Assembly (NCBI RefSeq): GCF_030445035.2
Contig: NC_080677.1
Coordinates: 157,853,169 to 157,917,168, forward strand
Source of the DNA: Dasypus novemcinctus
Taxonomy: Eukaryota; Chordata; Mammalia; Cingulata; Dasypodidae
DNA: 64,000 nt
Reading direction: 5' to 3'
Every line of letters begins with the position of its first letter. The stretch's first letter is position 1. A model generated the notes under the pieces. The model was not told the DNA's origin. It ran no database searches and saw nothing but the letters and a program-made list of their open reading frames with translations. The position numbers and the translations under genes are program-made. Below are positions 1 to 10,811 of this stretch, piece by piece.

Positions 1-1504
1 AGATGACATGAGGTATGGCCTTTGTCTGGCAGGTTGTCTCTGGGACTCCTGCCACCAAGTCTAAGGCAGGAGACCACTGACCAGTTTGTATAGGGGAAGA
101 AAGGAGACTGACCTGCCAACAGTGACTGGGCCAGCAACAGCACACATTTTAATGGGTAACTTGTGTCTTGCTTGCTAGGAGTTGGGCTGGAACTATTGAA
201 GATAAAGATTCTAGTGTACTGTGTCTAATGATCACCCAGCCATTATTTTGGTAGATGCCCACCTGCTAGGGCATGAGGTCACCACCATAAGTACCATGGA
301 AAGGCAGAGTCCCATGTCATCAACAAAGGAAGAATTAAGAAGGGCTCAGCAATTGTCTCGTAAGAGTGGTTGTAAGAGTGATTGTTGTTTAGGCAAGAGT
401 AGTGATGTTTCCCACTTCCTATGTTGCTGCTTCCCCTGCTGCTGTTTCACATACTCTCCTGACACCCCCAAGAGTATTCTGTGACCCCAACACTTAAGAG
501 AATAAGAACCTGATGCCAAACTGAAGCCAGTGTGCCTGGGTTTGTTAGCGCTGCTGCTTACCGGAATGCCAGAGGGTTAACCTTACAATCATGGCAATAG
601 ACAAAATGACTTTGCAGGTGGGGGCTCAATTCCAGGGAGATTGACTGGCATTCCCATCACTACCCAGAAAGTCTGCATGAGGAGTGATTGGGCAGGGACA
701 GAAATAGAAAGCCACAACTATACAGCTAGAAATCCAAAATAGAAAGGAAACAGGGAGGGGAAGTGCCCCCAGTGGGAGGGGCCCTACGACGGATGGTTTC
801 CATCTGCCGACCTCTGGATTGTGGGCTTTGCCCCTCTGCTATTTATACCTCACAACAAAGAACTTAATGAATCTGGAGTATAAGAAAAAAATCACCCACT
901 ATACCCCTCGAGCATAGCAAAGAAGTTAATTAAACCCTAACCTAAGCTCAAGGTCCTTAAACTATACAAACCTTGCCATGGGGGAGGTATCTAACCCTGA
1001 TGAAATTTACAAATGTTAGCAGGATAAAAAGAACTTCCCCTCCAGCTGAAGTATATCCATGGGAAAAAAAAAAAAGTAATAAAAGAAAGAAGGAACCTGG
1101 ACACATGGGAAGGAAACAAACACAAATTTAACTGAAACAAAATTACAGTATTTGACCCAATTAGAAATTTAAAATTTAGAGAATAATTTATAAAGATGAA
1201 AGGGTACTGATTGGCTTTGATGCCAATCTGAATTAAATTTAGCAACTGCTGAAATGGCAAGTCATCATAGACTTAATCAGTACTGTGCCTCAAATTACAG
1301 CTATAATTGGAGATTCCACTAAATTTAAACATGGTATCCCCTATAATCTCAGAGGTGTAGCTATAAATAAAATACAGAACAGTAAGTATGCATTACTTCA
1401 ATCATTAGAACTTGTGTCTTGTCTAAATTTCCCATAGACATATCATTCATAGCCCTAAAAGAAAACCAATGGTAAGCATGGACAAACCCAATGAGTAATG
1501 AATT
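1..1504. other. Unassigned sequence at the left edge
   Basis: I recognise no gene or repeat family with confidence here. A short open frame at 221-484 has no recognisable domain. The stretch 860-1,504, with its continuation at 1,954-2,309 across the SINE, is AT-rich and could be decayed retroviral internal sequence, but I cannot show it. Confidence 0.3.
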
Positions 1505-1519
1505 AAAATTAAATTAAGG

Positions 1520-1938
1520 GAAGCGGACTTGGCCCAGTGGATAGGGCATCCATCTATCACATGGGAGGTCTGCGGTTCAAACCCCGGGCCTCCTTGACCC
1601 GTGTAGAGCTGGCCCATGCACAGTGCTGATGTGCGCAAGGAGTGCCCTGCCACACAGGGGTGCCCCCGCGTAGGGGAGCCCCACGCGCAAGGAGTGTGCC
1701 CCATAAGGAGAGCCACCCAGCACGAAAGATAAGTGCAGCCTGCCCAGGAATGGTGCCACACACACAGAGAGCTGACGCAGCAAGATGACGCAACAAAAAG
1801 AAACATAGATTCCCGAGCCGCTGACAACAGAAGCAGACAAAGAACACGTAGCAAATGGACACAGAGAACAGACAACTGAGGTGGGCGGGTGGGCAGGAAG
1901 GGAAGGGGAGAGAAATAAATAAAATAAATCTTAAAAAA
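1520..1938 (+). mobile_element. DAS-type SINE, full length
   Basis: Long tRNA-Ala-related SINE with head GGACTTGGCCCAGTGG (A box) and B box GGTTCAAACCC, a GC-rich body and an A-rich tail. The TSD is AAAATTAAATTAAGG at 1,505-1,519 and 1,939-1,953, 15 of 15 identical. It has CpG-rich, little-decayed sequence, so it is relatively young. Confidence 0.92.
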
Positions 1939-3079
1939 AAAATTAAATTAAGGTTTGGCTCCTATAAATTGGATTGACCAAATAGGGACCCATGGAACTC
2001 ACAGATAAAATACTATGGATCAATGTAAATTAAAACAGGGCCTTCAAAGATTAAAATTTATTATATAAGACCTAACTACTAAAGGGGTAACTATCCCTAT
2101 ACTGTCCCTATTTACCAATCTAATTTGGCCTGTTCTTAAATCTTGAAAGAATGAATGGCCCCCCATGGTGGGTTACAGCAACCTTACTGCTGTGGCCCCC
2201 TCCACTAAGGACTGTATGCCCAACACTCCATAGTGTTGAAATAACTGGCTCCATCTAATCAGCAACTGGTAAATATTTTACTATTATAAGCTTGGAGGTG
2301 GTCAGAGCAACTTTCAATAATGAAGGAAAATAAAGGCAGGCATATAGACTAAGAGAATAGAATTAAGTTTCAGAAATAAACCCTCAGACATATGGCCAAT
2401 TGATTTTTTACAAGTGTGCCACGTCCTCTCAATGGGGAAAAAAAAATAGTCTCTTCAGTAAACGGTGCTGGGAAAGCTGGATAGTCATATGTGAGAGAAT
2501 AAAGGCGGACCCCTATCTCACATCATATACAAAATTATCTCAAAATGAATTCAAGTCCTAAATATAAGAACCCAAACTACAAAATTCCTAGAAAAAAATA
2601 GGTAAACATCTTTGGGACCTTACATTAGGCAATTGTTTCTTAGACTTTACACCAAAAGCATGGAGCAACAAAAGAAAAAATAGGTAAATAAGACTTCATC
2701 AATATTAAAAACTGTGCATCAAAGGACTTAATTAAAAAAGACAACTTAGAGAATGGGAGAAAATATTTGGAAATCATATATCTGATAATGGTTTAATCCA
2801 GAATATATCAAGAAATCCTTCAATTCAACAACAAAAAGACAACCCAATTTTTTAAAATGCACAAAAGGTTTGAATAGATATTTCTCAAAAAAAGATATAC
2901 AAATGTCCAATAAGAACCTGAAAAGATGCTAAACATCACTAGCCACTAGGAAAATGCAAATCAAAACCATAATGAGATGTCATTTCACATTCACTAGAAT
3001 GAGTGCTGTTTTTTAATGGAATATAGCAAGTGTTGGAGAGAATATGGAGATATAGGAACACTCATAAGTTGTTGGTGGG

Positions 3080-3231
3080 GGACTGGAGATGGCTCAAGTG
3101 ATTAGGCACCTCCCTACTACATGGGAGGCCCCAGGTTCAGTCCCCATGTGCCTCCTAGAAAATAAGATGAGCAGACAGTGGGTGCAAACAGTGGGGAGGG
3201 GGGAAATAAATAAATACATCTTTGAAAAAAA
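3080..3231 (+). mobile_element. Internally shortened DAS-type SINE
   Basis: It has a tRNA-like head (GAGATGGCTCAAGTGATTAG, then AGGTTCAGTCCCC) joined directly to the tail block (GAGCAGACAGTGGGTGC, AAATAAATAAATAC). The flanks ATAAGTTGTTGG and ATAAGTTGCTGG suggest its TSD. Confidence 0.72.
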
Positions 3232-3410
3232 ATAAGTTGCTGGAAGGAATATAAAACGGTGCAGCCACTGTGGAAGACAGTTTGGTGGTTTCTCAGAAAG
3301 TTAAATACAGAATTAGCATATAACCTGGCAATCACAGTTCTAGGTAAATACACAAAAGAATTTAAAGCAGGGAATCCAACAGATATTTGCACACTGATGT
3401 TCAAAGCCAC

Positions 3411-3816
3411 TGTGGTGGACTGAATTGTGTACCCCAGTTTGTACATATTCTCAGTCTCTTGAAATTTACTACAGTTCAGGTATGGCCCAACTGAATTGGT
3501 TAGACTTTAATCCAGGTTAATGGAGTCCTTTTTAAGCAGAGCAAAGATTAGACATAGAGAGAGAGGCACAGGAAGAAGCTGAAGTCAACAGAAAGAAGGC
3601 ATAGCCATGTGCATTGCCATGTGACAGAAAAGTCAAGGACTAAGGATCGATCACCATAGCCAGCCCCAGAATACTAGTCTTCAAGGACAAAGTATCATCA
3701 TGCTGACACTTCAATTTTGGACTTCTCCTATCCTCAAAATCAAGAGCCTATAAATTCCCATTGTTTAAACCAACCTATTGTATGGTATTTGCTTTAGTAG
3801 CTGGGGAACTAAGACA
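3411..3816 (+). mobile_element. LTR-like element, MaLR-like 3' end (406 bp)
   Basis: It runs from TGTGGTGGACTGAATTGTG to GGGGAACTAAGACA and shares the 3' half with the copy at 34,480: GGACTTCTCCTATCCTCAAA, then CCCATTGTTTAAACCAACC. TG and CA ends suggest an LTR, and the end resembles MLT1-type MaLR LTRs. It is inserted in an L1; its TSD is unclear. Confidence 0.55.
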
Positions 3817-4968
3817 GAAGCATTATTCACAATAATCTGAATAATTTGTAGCAAACAACCCACATGTTCATTAACAAATGAATGGATAAAGAAAATGTGG
3901 TATTTACATACAATGAAATATTATTCAGCTGTTAAAAGGAATGAAGTTCTGAAGCATGCTACAACATGGATGAACCTCAATGACGTCATGTTAATTAAAA
4001 TAAGCCAGACATAAAGGGACAAATATTGTACAATCTTTCTGGTATGAAATAATTAGAATATGCAAGCTCATAGAGTCAGAAACCAGAATACAAGTTGCTG
4101 GGGCTGGGGGCAGGATGGGCTGTTAAGGTCCAACTGGTACAGAATTTCTATTTGGAATAATGGAAAAAAAATTGGTAATGGATGGTGGTGAAGGCAGCAC
4201 AACATTGTGAATGTAATTAACACCACTGAACTGTACATTTGAAAATGGATAAAATGGGAAATTCATAGGTTGTATATGCATTACCAGAATAAAAATTGTG
4301 TAAAAACCATAGAACAGTTCAACACAGAGTGAAGCCTAAGGTAAACTATAGACTGTAGTTAAAAGTATACTTATAATAATAATATCCTTTCATCAATTGT
4401 AACAAGGATACCATACTAACAAAAAATGTTAAAAATAAGGAAACCTGTGGGGGAGGGTTGTGGAGAAACTCTGTACTTTCTTCACCAATTTTCTGTAAAC
4501 CTACAATTGTCCAATTTTTTAAAAATGAAGGCAAAATATAAACAATCCAGATAAACAAAAGCTGAGGGACTTCATTTCTAGTAGATCTGCTCTATAAAAA
4601 TTGCTAAGGGGAGTCTTTTGGTTGAAAGTAAAGGACACTAGAAAATAACTTGAAGTAATACAGAGAAATAAAGAACTCCAATAAAGTAGCTACATAAGTA
4701 CCTATAAAAGCCAGTATTGCTGATTTTTTTCTTTTTAACTAGTCTTTTTATATCCTACAAGATATCAAAGACAGAGGTAGAAAAATATTATGTCTATGTT
4801 GATGGGCACATAATGTACAAAACTGTAATTTGTGACAACAAGAATATAGAGTAGATGGAGCTGTATAGGAGTAAAGTCAAGTTAGTATCAACTCAAACTA
4901 GATTGTTATAAATTTAGGATGTTAATTACAATCCCCATGGTGACCTCTAAGAATATATCTAAACCAGG

Positions 4969-5165
4969 TGTTCTTAACCTTTTTTGTTCCATGCACCTCT
5001 TTGCCAGTCAGGTGAAAACAACAGACCTCTTCTCTGAATGTAGTTGGAGATAGTTTTATGACATTCAACATTGACATGTCTTTAAATTAAATTTTAGGAT
5101 TATTCAAAATTACAGTTTACAACTTTCCCGTAATTTCAATACCTGATAACCTAGCATGGTTCAAA
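4969..5165 (+). mobile_element. hAT-type element, related copy
   Basis: CAGGTGTTCTTAACC, then TTTTTTGTTCCATGCACCTC and TTTGCCAGTCAGGTGAAAAC, equals the reverse complement of the right half of the element at 42,691-42,845. It is inserted in L1 sequence. The right end is not clear. Confidence 0.6.
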
Positions 5166-6516
5166 CAAATAGAAAAATGGCAGAAGTCCTTCCTTATCAG
5201 TAATTACTTTAAGAATAAATGGATTCCACTCCTCAATAAAAGTCACAGACGTGCAGAATGGATTAAAAAAACAAAACATAATCCAACTACATGTGCCTAA
5301 ATAGATTAATTTTAGATCCAATGACACAAATAGGTTGACAGTAAAGGGATAGAAAAAGATATTTCATATAAATAGTAACCAAAGGAGACATGGGGTGGCA
5401 TTACTAATATCAAACAAATTGACTTCAAGTAAAAAATGGTTACAAGAGATAAAGAAGGATATTATTTTTAATAAAATTGTCAGTTCATCAAGAAGATATA
5501 TAATAATCCTAAACATACAGGCACCAAACAAAAGAGCCCCAATATATATGAGATAAGCATTGACAGAACTGAAAGGCAAGATGGACAGTTCTAAAATAAT
5601 AGTTGGAGACCCCACTTTCAATAATGGATAGACCATCTAGACAGAAGATCAATAAGGATATAGACGACTTGAACAACAATTTAAACTGACTAGCCCTAAC
5701 AGATATAAATATATAATCCAACAACAACAGAATTCACATTCTTCTCTAGTGCAAATGAAACATTTTCCAACATAGACCATGTATTAGGTCACAAAACCAG
5801 TCTCAATAATTTTTAAAAATTGAAATCACACATATTATCTCCTCTGACCACCATGGAATGAAGCAGGAAATCAATACCAGAATTAAGACTAGATAATTCA
5901 CCAATATATGGAAATTAATGAATGCAGTATTATATAATTATGAATAAAAGAAGAAATTATTAAGGGAAATTATAAACTATTATAGACAAACAAAAACACA
6001 ACATACCAAAACTTATGAGGAGAGTGAAAGCTGTGTACAGAGAGACATTTATAGCAGTAGACACCTACATTAAAAAAGAAGAAAGCTCTGAAATTAATAA
6101 CCTAACCCTAAACTTCAAGGAGTTAGAAAAAGAAGAGCAATCTAAACCCAAAGCTAGTAAAAGGACTGAAATAATAAAAATTAAAACAGAGATAAATGAA
6201 ATAGAGAATAAGAAAAAAATAGAATCAATGAAACAAACAGTTGGTTCTTTGAAAAGATCAACAAAATTGACAAACATTAATCTAGATGGATTAAGAAAAA
6301 AATAGACAATTACTAAAATCAGAAATCAAAGAGGGGACCTTACCACCAACTTTACAAAAATAGAAAAGATTAGAAGAGAATACTATAGGTAACTGTATGC
6401 CAACAAATTGGACAACCTAGATGAAATGGACAAATTCCTAGAAACACAAAAACCACCAAAACTGATTCAAAAAGAAACAAAATCTAAACATACCTTTAAG
6501 AAATAAGGAGACAGGA

Positions 6517-6908
6517 TGCAGACTTGGCCCAATGGATAGGGTGCCCGCCTACCACATGGGAGGTCCAGGGTTCAAACCCAGGGCCTCCTTGACCCATGTG
6601 GAGCTGGCCCACGCATAGTGCTGATGCATGCAAGGAGTGCCGTGCCACACAGGGGTGTCCCCAGCATAAGGGAGCCCCAAGGAGTGCGCCCCGTAAGGAG
6701 AGCCGCCCAGCGCGAAAGAAAGTGCAGCCTGCCCAGGAATGGTGCCGCACACACGGAGAGCTGACACAACAAGATGACACAACAAAAAGAAACACAGATT
6801 CCCGGTGCCACTGATAAGGATAGCAGCGGTCACAGAAGAACACACAGCGAATGGACACAGAGAGCAGACCACTGGGGGAGGGGAGGGGAGAAAGGAAAAA
6901 AAAAAAGA
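6517..6908 (+). mobile_element. DAS-type SINE inserted in L1
   Basis: Same long form as at 1,520; head GCAGACTTGGCCCAATGG. The TSD AAGGAGACAGGA is at 6,505-6,516 and 6,909-6,920, identical. It interrupts L1 ORF2. Confidence 0.92.
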
Positions 6909-7939
6909 AAGGAGACAGGACCAAATCAATAATGGAAAAACCTCCTAACAAAGAAAAGCCTAGAACCAGGTGGCTTCACTGGTGAATTCTACCAAACATT
7001 TAAAGAAGTTTGTTAAACTCTTCTAACAAACAGAAGAGGAGGAAATACTTCTTAAATCATTCTATGAGGCCATCATTCCCTGGACACCAAAGCCAGAAAA
7101 AGAAAAGAAAACTACAGGCTAATATCCCTTATAAATACAGATGCAAATATCCACAACAAAATACTAACACACCGAATTCAGCAGCATAGTAAAAAGGATA
7201 TACACCATGACCAGGAAGGATTTATCCCAGGGATTCAAGAGTGGTTCAACATGATAAAATCAATCAATCAATGTAATACACCATATTTATAGGATGTAGG
7301 AGGGAAAAAGAGCATTTGGCGAATCCAACATCCTCTCATATCACCCAGAAAACTAGGAAGAGAACTTCCAAAACATGATAAAGGACGTGTATGAAACAAC
7401 TACACCTAACAACATGCTCAATGGTGAAAGATTGAAAGCTTTTCTCATAAGATCAGGAGCAAGACAAAGACACTTGCTTTTACCACTTCTATTCAACATA
7501 GTATTGCCATTCATAGCCAGAACAGTTAGGAAAGAAAAAGGAATAAAACTGCATCCAAATTGGAAAGTAAAACCATCCTAATTTGTAGATGACATGATCT
7601 TATATTTAAGAAAATTCTAAATCTATTTTTAAAAACCTGTTAAAGCTAATTAACAATTCAGCAAAGTTGCAGGATATAATATCAGAATAAAAACTCAGTT
7701 GTATTTTTATAGGCCAGTAATGAACAATGCAAAAATGGAATTAAGAAACCAATTCCATTTACAACAGTTTTCAAAAGAATAAAATACTTAGAAATAAATT
7801 TAACCAAGGAGGCACAAGACTTTCACACCAAAAACTACAAAAAATTGCTGAAAAAAAATTAAAGACAACTCAAATAAATAGAAAGACATCCTGTCTTTAT
7901 ACATTGAAAGACTTAATATTGTTATCATGGCAATCTACC

Positions 7940-8490
7940 TGTAGCAGTTTGATATTACTGATGAATTCTAAAAAGAAATATTGGAGGCAGCGGACTTGGC
8001 CCAGTGGTTAGGGCATCTGTCTACCACATGGGAGGTCCGCGGTTCAAATCCCGGGCCTCCTTGACCCGTGTGGAGCTGGCCCATGCACAGAGCTAATGCG
8101 CACAAGGAGTGTCCTGCCACGCAGGGGTGTCCCCCGCATAGGGGAGCCCCACGCACAAGGAGTGCGCCCCGTAAGGAGAGCTGCCCAGCATGAAAGAAAG
8201 TGCAGCCTGCCCAGGAATGGCGCCGCACACACGGAGAGCTGACACAACAAGATGATGCAGCAAAAAGAAACACAGATTCCCCTGCCGCCGACAACAGAAG
8301 TGGACAAAGAAGATGCAGCAAATAGACACAGAGAACAGACAACCAGGGTGGGGGAGGAGAGAGAAATAAATCTTAAAAAAAAAAAAAAATATGGGACATG
8401 TTTGTAAACTGATCTTTTCTTCTGGGCATATTAGATTATATTGGATTAATTATATAAACCTCTGTGCCAGTAGGGCGTTGAGTCCCCACC
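7940..8490 (+). mobile_element. LTR 5' part of the same family, split by a SINE
   Basis: It starts TGTAGCAGTTTGATATTACT at 7,940, is interrupted by a SINE at 7,986-8,388, then resumes GTTTGTAAACTGATCTTTTC as in the 46,207 copy. Similarity fades after GTTGAGTCCCC at about 8,490. The LTR 3' end was not found. Confidence 0.6.
7986..8388 (+). mobile_element. DAS-type SINE inserted in an LTR
   Basis: Full-length long form with head GCAGCGGACTTGGCCC. The flanks AATATTGGA and AATATGGGA suggest a decayed TSD. The LTR reads continuously across the insertion when compared with 46,207. Confidence 0.88.
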
Positions 8491-8815
8491 CATCCCAAAG
8501 GGGATGGAAGCGGTGACACCTCCCGCGCGGGTTCCAGGCCACGGGAGGAGGGCAGTGCCATCCCCACGGTCAAGGTCAAGTCCTCCTCCTCTCTCCCTTG
8601 GCTTCGGCGTCCTCCCCCTCTGGGCACCCGGCCACCTTCCTCTCCCCTGCTTCTGTACATTCTCTAGCTGCTCCCACAAATCCTTCTAGAGAAATCAATC
8701 CGCCCAGCTCAGGGAGTTCACAAGGCAAAGGACAGGCTATTCAGCAAGCACGTGGGTTTCGCTCATGCTGGGCTCCCTCTGCACAGCACCCCCTTGTCTT
8801 ACACTCCACCTCTCT
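8490..8815. other. GC-rich unassigned stretch with CpGs
   Basis: This lies between LTR and L2 sequence and includes CCTCCCGCGCGGG and GGCTTCGGCGTC. It is GC-rich and has several CpGs, unlike its surroundings. No gene is recognised. It may be the rest of the LTR. Confidence 0.4.
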
Positions 8816-9215
8816 CACCTGTGGCCCTGGGACAGACCATCTGAACTCACCTGGCCCTTTCATACCTCGAAGCCTCTGCACAGGCAATTCTCTTCTTGTT
8901 CTCCCCCTACCAAACCCCTAATTATTTTTTAAGTCCCAGGTTAAATAGTCCTTACCCTCTGAGATGTTCTTAACTCCCCCAAGCAGGAGTCATCACTCCC
9001 TATCTGCACCCCCAAATCACTTACATATGTCCCTGCCATACCGTTGATCCCTTATCTCACCTATGAATCCACTTGTCTTTCTCCCCATTTACCGTGACCT
9101 TCACAAGAGAAGGGCCCATGGTTTTTCCTTCTCTGTACCCCAATGCCTGACAAATAGCACTCACCAAAATGACTGTATATGCAGATGAGTGAATAAATGA
9201 ATGAATGTGTTAACT
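8815..9215 (+). mobile_element. L2 LINE 3' end
   Basis: This is L2 3'-terminal sequence: a pyrimidine-rich stretch with TACCGTGACCTTCACAAGAG, then TACCCCAATGCCTGACAAAT and a terminal GAATAAATGAATGAATG tail ending at about 9,210. It is ancient and diverged. Confidence 0.6.
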
Positions 9216-10426
9216 TTGTGACAATTTATCAAAGTATAAAATTTTTAGGATTTTAACCTGTTTGTTAAAAGAATTTTGTTTTAATTTTTAAAATCAATTT
9301 TACTGAGACGTATTAATAAAGCATAAATCCATCCAAAGTGTACAGTCAGTGGCATTTGGTAAAGCCACATAATTGTGCATTCATCACTTCACTCATTTTT
9401 ACAGCATTTTCATTATTCCAATAATAATGATAATAAACAAAAAAATTCATCATTCTCAATCTCCCTATGCTTCCTCTGCTGTATTAGCTGCTTTGTTTCC
9501 ATCTCTCTATCTTATTTGTACTATATTTTATAAAAACAGTCTTATCTATGTAATATCACCCATGTTAGTATTCTGCACAAGGTTTCACTGTATTACTCAA
9601 TCCCATGTTACAGTTTTCAGCTTTCCTTCTAGTAACATACAAGACCTTAGACTTATCATTTCAACCACTGTCCTACCCATATAATAACTCTGCTATTTAC
9701 AAACACTATAATGGGCTTTCATCATTTCTATTCTTTTCCAAAGATTCACAAACAATCTTTTTACCAATTCTGTACAGATTAACTCTCAGCTTTCCATTCG
9801 CTAACTTCATTCTGTTTTCCAGTGACCTATATCCTAATTATTAACTTCATGAGTTTACACAATGTATTTAGTTCATAATAGCACAACTATACAGTATTTG
9901 TCCTTTTGTGTCTGGCTTGCTTCACTCAACACAATGTCCTCCAGCTTCATCCATGCTGTCATGTGCTTCACGACTTCATTTCTTCTAACTGCTGCATAAT
10001 ATTCCATCATGTGTATACACCATAGTTGTTTATCCATTCATTAGTTGATGGACATTTGGGTTGTTTCCAACTTTTGGCTATTGTGAATAACATTGCAATG
10101 AACACCCTTGTGCAGATATATATTTGCATCACTGCTCTAAGTTCTTCTGGGTATATACCTAGTAGTGGTATTGCCAGGTTACATGGCAAGTCTATATTCA
10201 ACTTCCACAGGAACTGCCAGACAGTGCCTTACAGTGGTTGTACCATTCTACATTCCCAACAATTTAGTTTTCTGATTTTTAAATGGGCCACTATAATAGC
10301 TCATTGTAGTTTTGATTTGCATTTCCCTAATCGCTAGTAATGTTGAACATTTTTTCATGTGTTTTTTCACCATTTGTTTTTTTTTTCTTTGAACAATTGT
10401 CCTTTCAAGTCTTTTGCCCATTTTTT

Positions 10427-10811
10427 TTTTAAGATTTATTTATTTATTTCTCTCCTCTCCCCCCTCCCCCAGTTGTCTGTTCTCTGTGTCTATTTGCTAC
10501 GTCTTCTTTGTCCACTTCCGTTGTCGTCAGCGGCATGGGAATCTGTGTTTCTTTTTGTTGCGTCATCTTGTTGTGTCAGCTCTCCGTGTGTGCGACGCCA
10601 TTCCTGGGCAGGCTGTGCTTTCTTTTGCGCTGGGCGGCTCTCCTTATGGGGTGCACTCCCTGCACGTGGGGCTCCCCTGCGTGGCAGGGCACTCCTTGCG
10701 CGCATCAGCCTGTGCATGGGCCAGCTCCACACGGGTCAAGGCCCGGGGTTTGAACCGCGGACCTCCCATGTGGTAGACAGGTGCCCTAACCACTGGGCCA
10801 AGTCCGCTGCC
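10427..10811 (-). mobile_element. DAS-type SINE inserted in L1
   Basis: Minus-strand copy; the head is on the right (GGGCAGCGGACTTGGCCC as reverse complement). The TSD CTTTTGCCCATTTTTT is at 10,411-10,426 and 10,812-10,827. It lies in the 3' part of the L1. Confidence 0.92.

Larger units (their letters stand above)
2310..4526 (+). mobile_element. L1 LINE, 3' third (ORF2 end and 3'UTR)
   Basis: This is L1 ORF2 C-terminal and 3'UTR sequence on the plus strand. It contains the ACGGTGCTGGGAAAGCTGG, AAAATGCAAATCAAAACC and GAATGGATAAAGAAAATGTGG type segments in L1 order. The reading frame is destroyed by stops. It ends near CTACAATTGTCCAATTTTTT at about 4,526. A SINE fragment (3,080-3,231) and an LTR-like element (3,411-3,816) interrupt it. 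Confidence 0.85.
4527..7939 (+). mobile_element. L1 LINE fragment (inter-ORF region and ORF2 5' two-thirds)
   Basis: This plus-strand L1 starts in the ORF1-3'/inter-ORF segment (CAGATAAACAAAAGCTGAGG at about 4,549) and continues through the ORF2 endonuclease and reverse transcriptase to about 7,939. Frame breaks are common; the longest open piece, 6,015-6,305, covers 96 residues. A hAT-like element at about 4,969-5,165 and a SINE at 6,517-6,908 are inserted. It abuts the 3' end of another L1 on the left and an LTR on the right. Confidence 0.82.

Noticed and set aside
1447-1875. Overlapping Cys- and Leu-rich open frames on both strands, recurring at about ten places (such as 6,496-6,951, 21,649-22,317 and 47,113-47,489)
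   Set aside because: They are frames through the GC-rich body of the DAS-type SINE. The same residues recur at every copy, and they are not genes.
860-2309. Retroviral env-like sequence at the left edge
   Set aside because: Only a vague impression in broken frames; no motif could be shown, so it was left unassigned.
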